A stretch of 64,000 nucleotides of DNA from Candidatus Poseidoniaceae archaeon (GTDB lineage Archaea; Thermoplasmatota; Poseidoniia; Poseidoniales; Poseidoniaceae). A model generated the notes under the pieces. That model was not told the DNA's origin and searched no databases. It saw only the letters and a list, made by a program, of their open reading frames with translations. The stretch lies in the NCBI GenBank assembly GCA_938084675.1, contig CALKGM010000009.1, positions 42,347 to 106,346 on the forward strand. The letters run 5' to 3'. Made by a program: the position numbers and the translations under genes. Shown here piece by piece: positions 26,957 to 34,723 of the stretch (position 1 is its first letter; each line of letters opens with the position of its first letter).

Positions 26957-28129
26957 ATGAACAAGAAAACCTCTGTAATTGTTGCAGTCGTTCTCATTTG
27001 TCTTTTTTCGCCGCTAGGGTGGGCCGAAACGCCGCTTGTGGTCCATGCATCTTCGCCAATGAGCACAACGCAATACAGGGTGTTAGAAGAGGTATTTGTG
27101 CCGGAAGATTCGCCAGACTATACTCCAAGCCAGGATGAAGATACGGTTCGATGGGTCTGGTGGTCTTGGAGTGAATCCACGGGTTCTGATTGGCCCGATG
27201 ACGACGCAGCATACCGTGCAGAACAACTTGGTTTAAACCTCTCAACGGTTGATGAGCCACTGGTGTTCAGCCATCCTGTTGATTCTGAAGAGCATGTATC
27301 CCTAACAGGCGATGTTGAAATCATGGCCGGGGAGATTGGTTATTGGTTCGTTCAGTTCCATCTGGAAATTACTCCTTTGGTCAATCTTTCCAACGATACG
27401 CTCCTTTACATCGTTCTAACCGAGGATGTCAGTGAAGACCATCACGGGCGACGGGGCGTTGATATCGTTCATGAAATGCGACCCGAGGTTGGATTCTCTC
27501 TTCAGGCAAACAACGTAACAGAAACGACATTTTCTCTTTCTTCCGACCACTTGGCTGCTGCTGGAGTTGACCTTCGCCAAATCTCAACAGGATGGCGTTA
27601 CAGCCTCATGATGTTCAACGAAACAGATGACACTGATGCCCCTATGCGCATACTTTCCCTCACTTCTGGGCCGCTACCTTCTCCGTATCAACACACAACC
27701 GCTGGAGGGCAATGGGCGCCGATCATTTTGATGGCTGTCGCCTTTGTTATTTGCAGTGCAGTCGTAGCAAATTCAAGAAAGCGTGAAGAGGGAATTCCTC
27801 GGATCAAAGCAGTTTGGTCTGCATCATCACCAACGACACTCATGGTCAAACTCAAAGCGGGAACATTGGCCTTTCGCACACAGGATTGGACCGTTGAAGC
27901 CCCATGGAAGTTCAAAGGGCGACCGCCTAAACCATCGCTTCAACCTACGGAAGAAAAGGAATTTTCCATTCAATTTTCTCAACACCATGAAGAAGATTGT
28001 CGATTTGAAGTTGGTTTAGAAGTTGATGAAATGGGGTCGTGGAGGCAACATGTGTGGCTTCCGCCCTCTTCTGTTACAACTGAAGGCAAGGGAAGTCTTG
28101 AAGATAGCAGCGCGGCTGCTCTTGATTGA
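26957..28129 (+). CDS. Secreted, membrane-anchored protein of unknown function
   Basis: The 390-residue protein has a signal peptide (VIVAVVLICLFSPLGWA). An extracellular part of about 230 residues is rich in Trp and acidic residues early on (VRWVWWSWSE). One transmembrane helix (APIILMAVAFVICSAVVA, about 255-272) leads to a cytoplasmic beta-rich segment of about 110 residues (PTTLMVKLKAGTLAF, FSIQFSQHHEEDCRFEV). The cytoplasmic part is unusual for a simple surface protein and suggests contact with an intracellular partner. It lies between the RNA methyltransferase (3 bases upstream) and the Lrp regulator (overlapping TGATG downstream). I do not recognise a family. Confidence 0.75.
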   Translation: MNKKTSVIVAVVLICLFSPLGWAETPLVVHASSPMSTTQYRVLEEVFVPEDSPDYTPSQDEDTVRWVWWSWSESTGSDWPDDDAAYRAEQLGLNLSTVDEPLVFSHPVDSEEHVSLTGDVEIMAGEIGYWFVQFHLEITPLVNLSNDTLLYIVLTEDVSEDHHGRRGVDIVHEMRPEVGFSLQANNVTETTFSLSSDHLAAAGVDLRQISTGWRYSLMMFNETDDTDAPMRILSLTSGPLPSPYQHTTAGGQWAPIILMAVAFVICSAVVANSRKREEGIPRIKAVWSASSPTTLMVKLKAGTLAFRTQDWTVEAPWKFKGRPPKPSLQPTEEKEFSIQFSQHHEEDCRFEVGLEVDEMGSWRQHVWLPPSSVTTEGKGSLEDSSAAALD

Positions 28130-28608
28130 TGACCATGAATTTGGATGAGACCGACCTAAGTTTACTCTCCCTACTCAACACCGACGCCCGACAAAGTCAA
28201 CGGCAACTTGCGCGCAAACTTGGCGTAGCTCAAGGAACCGTTACAAATCGCATCAAACGCTTGGAAGACGAGGGAATTATTTCAGGTTACTCAGCAGTCC
28301 TCAACCCGGAAAAAATTGGTTGGACCATGACCATAATGGCTGGTCTTCGAATCGACAAGGGGCGCATGATTGATGTTCAACAGAGAATCGCTGCTGACCC
28401 GCGTGTTTTTGCTGTTTACGACGTCACCGGCGACTGGGATTCGATGGTTCTTGCAAGAGTCAAAGACCGAGAAGACTTAGACAATCTAACAAAGACGGTA
28501 TTCACGCTTGACGGCGTTGCCCGTTCCTTCACACATGTTGTCCTCAATACCGTCAAAGAAGACCCTCTGCCTCAGCCTGCTCAGTCAAGTGAATCCTCAT
28601 CTAACTGA
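28129..28608 (+). CDS. Lrp/AsnC-family transcription regulator
   Basis: This is a full-length Lrp/AsnC regulator of about 159 residues. The winged helix-turn-helix occupies residues about 5-55 (LLNTDARQSQRQLARKLGV, GTVTNRIKRLEDEGIISGY). The RAM effector domain follows (MTIMAGLRIDKGRM, VYDVTGDWDSMVLARV, VVLNTVKED). The track starts at TTG 28126; ATG 28129 overlaps the upstream stop as TGATG and is the more natural start, though ATG 28135 is also possible. Its 3' end overlaps the convergent toprim gene by 28 bases. The effector is unknown. Confidence 0.9.
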   Translation: MTMNLDETDLSLLSLLNTDARQSQRQLARKLGVAQGTVTNRIKRLEDEGIISGYSAVLNPEKIGWTMTIMAGLRIDKGRMIDVQQRIAADPRVFAVYDVTGDWDSMVLARVKDREDLDNLTKTVFTLDGVARSFTHVVLNTVKEDPLPQPAQSSESSSN

Positions 28609-29072
28609 TCGATGATAGGCCTCAGTACATCTGTTAACCCAGAAATTCCCTCAACGGTTTTTGTCTCCGGTTTTAAGCAACGAAGGAGCGTTCTATGCAG
28701 CGATTCATCAAAGGATACATCCAGCGATTCAAGATTGCGACGACATGTATTTTGAAGCCGCCCACCCGTACGGTCCCAATCCATCAACACGATGAGCGTC
28801 GGACCGTTATCGTCAACATGCCTCCTTCCGTATGTATCAACCAAATACACCAGCACATCGTCCACGCTCCAACCGCGGTTGAGAAGTTCTATCGGACCGG
28901 TGAACCCGAGACGAACCAATGTCCTGCGGTCACGAAGTCCTTCCACCAGAACTGCACAATTGTGAGTGCGGTTACGCTGGCGCGCCTCTGCGAGGGCACG
29001 AGCAGCATCCCACCAACGTTGTTCGGCATTTGCAGAACCCCTGCGAAGACCGTGAAAGGAGTCGTCGTTCAT
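28581..29072 (-). CDS. Small toprim-domain protein
   Basis: The toprim fold is found in topoisomerases, primases and RNase M5. Here CAVLVEGLRDRRTLVRLGF carries the conserved Glu, and LIVLMDWDRTGG carries the DxD pair. At 163 residues it is little more than this domain plus N- and C-terminal helices. ATG 29072 is used (the track's TTG is one codon earlier); it overlaps the upstream DUF167 stop as ATGA, so translation is coupled. A role in RNA or DNA processing is likely but unspecified. Confidence 0.82.
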   Translation of the reverse strand: MNDDSFHGLRRGSANAEQRWWDAARALAEARQRNRTHNCAVLVEGLRDRRTLVRLGFTGPIELLNRGWSVDDVLVYLVDTYGRRHVDDNGPTLIVLMDWDRTGGRLQNTCRRNLESLDVSFDESLHRTLLRCLKPETKTVEGISGLTDVLRPIIDQLDEDSLD

Positions 29073-29392
29073 CAAGCGCCCTCCAAAACCTCGTTCAATC
29101 GTAACAAAAGGTCAGCAAGAGCAAGCGATTCAAGGCGCAAGCGTTTCTTCCGGGAACGATGACCTGTTACTACCGTCACATCCGATGTGCTTAGATGAAA
29201 CTGCTGAGCAATGACATGGACAACTGCGCGGTTCGCTTGTCCCTGCTTTGCCTCTGCCTTAACCGCAATGACCAATCTTGACCGCCATTCATTGAAGCCG
29301 GTGACTCCCTGCTTTGATGAGCCGGGTTGAATTTCGACCTCCATCAAAAGAGCCCCGTCGAGGGTCTGAATCAGACATGTCCCGACGTCCAT
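29072..29392 (-). CDS. DUF167 (YggU-like) family protein
   Basis: The 106-residue protein matches the DUF167 pattern: MEVEIQPGSSKQGVTGF, then RLVIAVKAEAKQGQANRAVV, and VTVVTGHRSRKKRLRL. The family has a small alpha/beta structure and no established activity. It is the first gene of a two-gene operon with the toprim protein (ATGA overlap) and is divergent from the oxidase operon, sharing a spacer that holds a GC-rich palindrome. Confidence 0.87.
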   Translation of the reverse strand: MDVGTCLIQTLDGALLMEVEIQPGSSKQGVTGFNEWRSRLVIAVKAEAKQGQANRAVVHVIAQQFHLSTSDVTVVTGHRSRKKRLRLESLALADLLLRLNEVLEGA

Positions 29393-29429
29393 ATTTGCTC
29401 ACTTTCAGGCCGGCTTTTTATTGTCTCCG

Positions 29430-29443
29430 GGCCCCGTGGGGCC
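29430..29443. promoter_or_regulatory. GC-rich palindrome between DUF167 and the cox operon
   Basis: GGCCCC-GT-GGGGCC forms a 6-bp perfect G-C dyad in the 186-base divergent spacer, about 38 bases before the DUF167 start and about 136 bases before coxB. An operator acting on either side is plausible. Confidence 0.4.
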
Positions 29444-29546
29444 ACCCCCTCTTGTTGTGACTCTTTTTCCGTCTTTCATATCAAAAAATACGCGAAACGG
29501 AAGGCTGGTGAGCCGCGCGAGGGATATGGAAAGAAGGGGTGCTTCT

Positions 29547-29578
29547 AGCCCCTTGCAACAAACGCTTAAGGAGGGGCT
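29547..29578 (+). promoter_or_regulatory. Possible stem overlapping the coxB ribosome-binding site
   Basis: AGCCCC (29547-29552) can pair with GGGGCT (29573-29578), which includes the 3' part of the AAGGAGGGG RBS and abuts ATG 29579. The loop is 20 bases. Pairing would hide the start of the oxidase operon. The complementarity is seen directly; regulation is inferred. A TATA-like AAAAAATA lies at about 29484-29490. Confidence 0.35.
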
Positions 29579-30610
29579 ATGCGGCGGGATAATCAAGGTG
29601 ATTCCATGGTCGCGGAAGATACGGTATTCTCTGTTCTCTATGATAAATTCATGTTTTGGTCTATTCTCGTCGGAATTCTGACCTTCGGGTGGATGTTCCT
29701 CGCTATGCTGCGATACCGCGACGGAGTTGAGCCAGATACCACCGACATTGACCATATTGAGGTGGGGTCATTCCCAGTCGACCGGCACAATACACCACTG
29801 GAAATCGTGTTTTACCTCGCGCCAACTGTCATTGTTTTGTGGCTTATTGTGCTCGCTGTGTCCTCCAACGCCGCAGTATGGGTCATCCCTGCTGATGATG
29901 AGGCACACAACATGAAAATCACTGGAAAACAATGGTTTTGGGACTTTGAATACGAAGACAGCCTTACGTGGGAAGATGATGAAGCACTTACCTCAATCAA
30001 CGTTGACTGGCCAAATCTAGGCAACCTCTATGTTAACGCCAGCGGTTCAGAAGCGACCAATGTCACCGTCACCGTGGAGGGAGTTGCAAGCGACTATGCC
30101 ATTGACCAACTCACCTCTTCCTTGGTACTTGATCCGAGAGAAGAAAACAGTGGAATTGATTATTTTAATCCAACATACTACTCGTTCATTGAGGTGACTA
30201 ACGCAGACGGAAATGTCCTTCATACCTGGATGCACATCCCAGTGGATCACAAATTCTCATCCGCAGCAAATGAACCCATGATTCTACCTTGTGACACATC
30301 CGTAGTATTCAACATGAAATCACTGCCTAGCGACGAATCAAACCCAAATTATGTCGGAGTCCAGCATTCATTCTGGCTCCCTGAGTGGGGTGTCAAAGAA
30401 GATTTGGTTCCTGGCCACGCAGAGGGTACATGGATGACCGTTATGCCTGATGACCCTGGAATGTTCCCCATCAAATGCGCAGAATACTGTGGAAATCAAC
30501 ATGCTTACATGACGGGTGATGTCAAGATTGTCGCTGCGGAAGGTATGGATTGCTCAGAAGACACCGGTGTGAAGAAGACCGGAAATTCTGAAGACGGAGG
30601 TGACTACTGA
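29579..30610 (+). CDS. coxB: Cytochrome c oxidase subunit II (CuA-containing)
   Basis: This subunit receives electrons at its CuA centre and passes them to subunit I. Two transmembrane helices (about 25-47, and 75-95 LEIVFYLAPTVIVLWLIVLA) precede the extracellular cupredoxin domain. QWFWDFEYE is the aromatic electron-entry region. CuA ligands are present: the His in GVQHSFWLPEWG and CAEYCGNQHAYM (C-x-E-x-C-x3-H-x2-M). Between the aromatic segment and the His there are about 110 residues, an enlarged insertion. ATG 29579 follows AAGGAGGGG; ATG 29606 is an alternative. It is the first gene of the operon, and its stop overlaps the coxA start as TGATG. Confidence 0.95.
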   Translation: MRRDNQGDSMVAEDTVFSVLYDKFMFWSILVGILTFGWMFLAMLRYRDGVEPDTTDIDHIEVGSFPVDRHNTPLEIVFYLAPTVIVLWLIVLAVSSNAAVWVIPADDEAHNMKITGKQWFWDFEYEDSLTWEDDEALTSINVDWPNLGNLYVNASGSEATNVTVTVEGVASDYAIDQLTSSLVLDPREENSGIDYFNPTYYSFIEVTNADGNVLHTWMHIPVDHKFSSAANEPMILPCDTSVVFNMKSLPSDESNPNYVGVQHSFWLPEWGVKEDLVPGHAEGTWMTVMPDDPGMFPIKCAEYCGNQHAYMTGDVKIVAAEGMDCSEDTGVKKTGNSEDGGDY

Positions 30611-32943
30611 TGCGTGGGCGGGTTTCAATCATCTTGGGAGTCCTTCTTCTTGCGCTCGTTGCAACACCACAATTTACTGCTATTCCATCAGGAATCGGTT
30701 CTTCTGGTGACCAAGGTTGTTCTTGTCACGGTGGAGCATCACCGGATACAAGCGTCGTTGTCGACGGGCTTCCTGAAGTATACAACGCCAGTGAAACCTA
30801 CACCTTCACCGTGACCGTCATCAACGATGTCATGGAACTCCATGACGGCGGTGGCGACGACTGGAACGGACGAGCTGGTGGATATCGAATTTTGACAACT
30901 CACGGAAGTATTGTTGCTATCCCTAACACGCTTGGACAAGATATGGACGGTGGACTCACCCATACCACGGAAGCAAACACTGTTCGTTCATGGACGTTTG
31001 AATGGACTGCTCCTGCAGCTGATGATGAAAACGTTGAGATGACCATTTACGGAAACGCTGTAAACGGTGGTGCCGGCTCCGGAGGAGACTATTGGAATGA
31101 AGCAAGCGTTTCCATTGCTGGAATCAACGCTGGAGCACTTGCTCCAAGTGCAAGCGCACTGGTCATCTTCATCACCGCCATCGGTCTTGCTGTTGGACTC
31201 ATCTTTGTTGGAATTCTCTGGGTCTTTTACCGACGCTCACCGGATACGTTCACGATGCAGCGGTTTTGGGATTTCCTCAAGCCATGGCTCACCACGACAG
31301 ACCACAAGGAAGTTGGGATCATGTACTTCTTGTTCGGGTTCTTCTTCTTCCTTGTTGGAGGTCTACTTGCTCTCTTGTTCCGAATACAACTCGCAGTGCC
31401 TGAGAACGATTTCCTCACCTATGATGAGTACAATTCCTACTTTACACTGCACGGAACGACAATGATTTTCCTTGCCGCCATGCCAATGATTGCTGGATTC
31501 ATGAATTACGTCCTTCCGCTGCAAATTGGAGCAAAGGACTTGGCGTTCCCAAGAATCAACGCTATGGGACTTTGGCTCCTCGTCTTCTCAACACCACTCA
31601 TCTTTGCTGGAATCTGGTCTGGGGAAGCTGCCGACATTACATGGGTCATGTACCCTCCTTATTCTTCACTCACGGAATCGAACATGGGCGCTGAACTTGC
31701 GAATTACGGTTCAAACCCAGGAACGACGGCGTTTATCTCAGGTATCCTCATGCTTGGTGCATCCTCAACACTCGGTGGTGTAAACTTCATCACCACCGTA
31801 TTCACCATGCGTGCAAAGGGAGTTACATGGATGAAAATGCCGCTCTTCTCATGGTCGGTCTTCATCAGCGTGTTTATGCTCTACATGTCACTTCCAGCAT
31901 TTATCATCGGCGTCGCTTTCTTGCTCTTTGACCACACCATTGGAACCACTTTCTTCGTAGCAGGTGGAGACCCACTGCTCTTCCAGCATTTGTTCTGGTT
32001 CTTCGGTCACCCAGAAGTCTACGTCGTGATTGTACCTGCATTCGGTATTGTATCCGAAGTTCTTGCAACTTCTGCTCGCCGTTCCATCTTTGGATACAAG
32101 TCAATGGTTTTCGCCATGGCCGGTATTGGAATCGTTGGATTCGTAGTATGGGGGCACCATATGCTCACCTCGGGTATGGACCCGTTCTGGCGAGCCGTCT
32201 TCATGATCACAACAATGTTCGTAGCGATACCAACGGGTGCTAAAATCTTCAATTGGCTTGCTACCCTATGGGGCGGTTCGTTGGTCATGAAGACCCACAC
32301 ACTTTGGTCACTGGGCTTCATCGTGACCTTCACGCTAGGTGGAATATCTGGAATGTTCTTCCCTGTTTCTGGTATGGACATTCACTTCCATGATTCATAC
32401 TTCGTCGTAGCTCACTTCCACTACGTCTTCATCGGCGGAACTGTCTTCGCACTGTTTTCCGGAGTGTACTACTGGTTCCCCAAGGTCACAGGCCGAAAGA
32501 TGAACGAAACACTCGGCCTCTGGCATTTCCTCGTTGGCTTTTCATCTTACAACGCAGCGTTCTGGCCAATGCACGCTCTTGGAATCATGGGGATGCCCCG
32601 ACGTACCCACAGTTACACCGTTGATTCAGGATTTGCGGAGTACAACATGGCAGTATCGACCTTCGCATTCATCTTCGGAATCAGCCAAATACTCCTGCTA
32701 TGGAACATCATCTACTCCTCACGCCGAGGAGAACCCGTGGGCAAAGACCCTTGGGGTGGATGGTCACTTGAATGGTCCACAACTTCACCACCACCTACTC
32801 CTTCGTTCCACGAGAACCCTGTACAAGGTGACATGAACGAACGCTACGGACATCACAAACCAAAGGGTGAGAAACTCATTGACAAACTGATGAAAGCCGA
32901 ACCGAAAGGAATTGTTGTCGGCAAACTGGAGGGAGAAGAATGA
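30610..32943 (+). CDS. coxA: Cytochrome c oxidase subunit I fused to a secreted N-terminal CSCH domain
   Basis: The catalytic subunit reduces O2 to water at heme a3-CuB. At 777 residues it is about 200 longer than usual. A signal peptide is followed by a roughly 150-residue domain with GDQGCSCHGG and a beta-sandwich (TYTFTVTV, SIVAIPNTLG), resembling Reeler/choice-of-anchor V domains that normally carry CxxCH; a membrane anchor (about 180-203) follows. The oxidase core is complete: HGTTMIFL (heme ligand), GAKDLAFPR (D channel), FGHPEVYVVIVPAFG (CuB His, Tyr and Glu), GHHM (CuB), IPTGAKIFNW (K-channel Lys) and HDSYFVVAHFHYV (heme ligands). It is an A-type enzyme. It overlaps coxC by 4 bases. 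Confidence 0.95.
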   Translation: MRGRVSIILGVLLLALVATPQFTAIPSGIGSSGDQGCSCHGGASPDTSVVVDGLPEVYNASETYTFTVTVINDVMELHDGGGDDWNGRAGGYRILTTHGSIVAIPNTLGQDMDGGLTHTTEANTVRSWTFEWTAPAADDENVEMTIYGNAVNGGAGSGGDYWNEASVSIAGINAGALAPSASALVIFITAIGLAVGLIFVGILWVFYRRSPDTFTMQRFWDFLKPWLTTTDHKEVGIMYFLFGFFFFLVGGLLALLFRIQLAVPENDFLTYDEYNSYFTLHGTTMIFLAAMPMIAGFMNYVLPLQIGAKDLAFPRINAMGLWLLVFSTPLIFAGIWSGEAADITWVMYPPYSSLTESNMGAELANYGSNPGTTAFISGILMLGASSTLGGVNFITTVFTMRAKGVTWMKMPLFSWSVFISVFMLYMSLPAFIIGVAFLLFDHTIGTTFFVAGGDPLLFQHLFWFFGHPEVYVVIVPAFGIVSEVLATSARRSIFGYKSMVFAMAGIGIVGFVVWGHHMLTSGMDPFWRAVFMITTMFVAIPTGAKIFNWLATLWGGSLVMKTHTLWSLGFIVTFTLGGISGMFFPVSGMDIHFHDSYFVVAHFHYVFIGGTVFALFSGVYYWFPKVTGRKMNETLGLWHFLVGFSSYNAAFWPMHALGIMGMPRRTHSYTVDSGFAEYNMAVSTFAFIFGISQILLLWNIIYSSRRGEPVGKDPWGGWSLEWSTTSPPPTPSFHENPVQGDMNERYGHHKPKGEKLIDKLMKAEPKGIVVGKLEGEE

Positions 32944-34328
32944 GTAGCGGAGAAGCGCACGTGGAAAACAGCATCTGGATGCGAGCTGTCTTGATGGGCA
33001 GTACCTTCCTCGTCATTGGTATTCTTGCCTTTGCTACCATGGGAGTTGGCGTAGCCAACATGAGGCACCACGCCTACGAAGAAGCCGTGCACGAGTATGA
33101 TGATGCAAAGCACGACTACGAAGAGGCAAAACTCAGTTATGAGAACGCGAAAGCAAACAATGCATCGACCGAAGAAATTGAAGCCCTCAAGGCCACCAAG
33201 GACGCTCTCAAAGACATAAAGGACGATGCACACCATCACGAAGTTGAAGCACACCTTTCCTACCTCACTTGGAGAACTGCCGGAATTACAATTCTCTTGA
33301 TGTGTGTCACCTATGCCAGTTTCATCGGCCTTGGTGGTTTTGTCAACTCAATACAACCTGAAGAAGACGATAGTCACGGGGCTTCCAGTTATGGAGGAGA
33401 TGACCATGAACATCACGGATCAGCTTCACCGATCGTTTTCGCACTTGGTATCATGTTGTTCCTGATGGGATTCCCTGAATTCCAGGCGACACTAAGCGAC
33501 ATGCTCTCAGGTAATGAAGCCGAATTAGGCGGACTTGGGCTTAGCATGTTTGGACTACTCGTTATCGTACTTGGTGTTTCAAACTGGTGGAGAGAAGACC
33601 TACCGTTCATCGGCAATGGAGAGCAGATCGCAACCTCAGCTCCATTTGAAGGTCAACACATTCGTAAAGCAGGTTTGTGGGTCTTCATTATGTCTGAAAT
33701 CATGGTGTTCGCCACCTTCTTTTCCTCCTACCTCCGTATGCGTACCGAATGGTGCACAGGGTGGCAGGTTGAAGCAGGAAACTGTGAACAAGTAGACATG
33801 TTGACCGCATCCGACTTCCTTCGCCCAGACGGTGCAGAACTCGGAGGATTAGGTGGACAGGGTGACTTCATGACCCTCCTCCCTGGAGCGATCAACACCT
33901 TTGCACTCATCGTGTCATCCTACACCATCGTCCTCGCATTGAAGACGGCTAAGAATGCGAACTGGGAAGCTCCAACCGGCTTCATGGGCAAACTCATGCC
34001 AACCAAGAAAGCCGCTGTCCGAAACTACCTCCTAGCAACCCTCTTACTCGGTTCAATGTTTATCGTTCTGAAGTTGATTGAATGGAGCCACTTGGTTGCT
34101 GAAGGATTTACCATCGGAACCCAGGCAGGTAGTATCTTTTACATCTCTACTGGGGCTCACGGCCTCCACGTCTTCATCGGCCTTTTGGTCATGCTCTACC
34201 TTGTGTTCAAAGCGGACACGGTTGAGTTTAACGAGGACAACGCCCAGGGTATCGAATACTTTGGATTGTACTGGCACTTTGTTGATTTGGCGTGGGTCGT
34301 TATCTTCCCAGCCTTCTACTTGTATTGA
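32940..34328 (+). CDS. coxC: Cytochrome c oxidase subunit III with N-terminal charged coiled coil
   Basis: Subunit III supports the stability of the oxidase and proton uptake. The C-terminal half (from about residue 230) is typical: GLWVFIMSEIMVFATFFSSY, GAINTFALIVSSYTIVLAL, STGAHGLHVFIGLLVMLY and GLYWHFVDLAWVVIFPAFY. At 462 residues it is far longer than common forms (200-290). The first transmembrane helix is followed by a charged helix of about 70 residues (HEYDDAKHDYEEAKLSYENA, EIEALKATKDALKDIKDD) and by extra helices before the canonical core. It overlaps coxA (ATGA) and is 9 bases ahead of coxD. Confidence 0.92.
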   Translation: MSSGEAHVENSIWMRAVLMGSTFLVIGILAFATMGVGVANMRHHAYEEAVHEYDDAKHDYEEAKLSYENAKANNASTEEIEALKATKDALKDIKDDAHHHEVEAHLSYLTWRTAGITILLMCVTYASFIGLGGFVNSIQPEEDDSHGASSYGGDDHEHHGSASPIVFALGIMLFLMGFPEFQATLSDMLSGNEAELGGLGLSMFGLLVIVLGVSNWWREDLPFIGNGEQIATSAPFEGQHIRKAGLWVFIMSEIMVFATFFSSYLRMRTEWCTGWQVEAGNCEQVDMLTASDFLRPDGAELGGLGGQGDFMTLLPGAINTFALIVSSYTIVLALKTAKNANWEAPTGFMGKLMPTKKAAVRNYLLATLLLGSMFIVLKLIEWSHLVAEGFTIGTQAGSIFYISTGAHGLHVFIGLLVMLYLVFKADTVEFNEDNAQGIEYFGLYWHFVDLAWVVIFPAFYLY

Positions 34329-34337
34329 GGTGAGAAC

Positions 34338-34712
34338 ATGGGAGAACACGAAACACACGGAATTATTGAAAACATCTTTGACGGACTGCTTGGAAAGGAC
34401 ATCTACTTCTGGAATTTTATCATACTGATGGTCTTTACCTTGTTTGAGGTCGCCGCTGTCTTCTTCACAGGCATACCTCTCAAAGCGGTATGGGCCATCC
34501 TTATCGGGGTTGGTATCGTCAAAGGATACGGTATATCTGCCTATTTTATGCACTTGAAGGGCGACCCGAGAATCTATACCAGAACTGCTTTATTCCCAGT
34601 CGTGTTTGTTATTCTGATGCTTTGGGGAATTGGTTTGTCCAACCCTGAGGGAGTCACAGGACTTCCAGCATGGTGCACACCACTTTCAGCAGATTATGCA
34701 ACAAACCGTTGA
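34338..34712 (+). CDS. coxD: Cytochrome c oxidase subunit IV (caa3 type)
   Basis: This 124-residue subunit has three transmembrane helices: NFIILMVFTLFEVAAVFFTG, VWAILIGVGIVKGYGISAYFMHL and LFPVVFVILMLWGIGLS. The pattern VKGYGISAYFMHLKGD matches the family's usual VKa..vv.yFMHLk. It lies 9 bases after coxC and 11 bases before the Sco gene, within the oxidase operon. It is a structural accessory of the membrane complex. Confidence 0.87.
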   Translation: MGEHETHGIIENIFDGLLGKDIYFWNFIILMVFTLFEVAAVFFTGIPLKAVWAILIGVGIVKGYGISAYFMHLKGDPRIYTRTALFPVVFVILMLWGIGLSNPEGVTGLPAWCTPLSADYATNR

Positions 34713-34723
34713 GAGAGATTTCA

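Noticed and set aside
30700-30745. CSCH in CoxA as a proven cytochrome c site
   Set aside because: Covalent heme c normally needs CxxCH; with a single spacer residue I only call it a candidate metal or degenerate heme motif.
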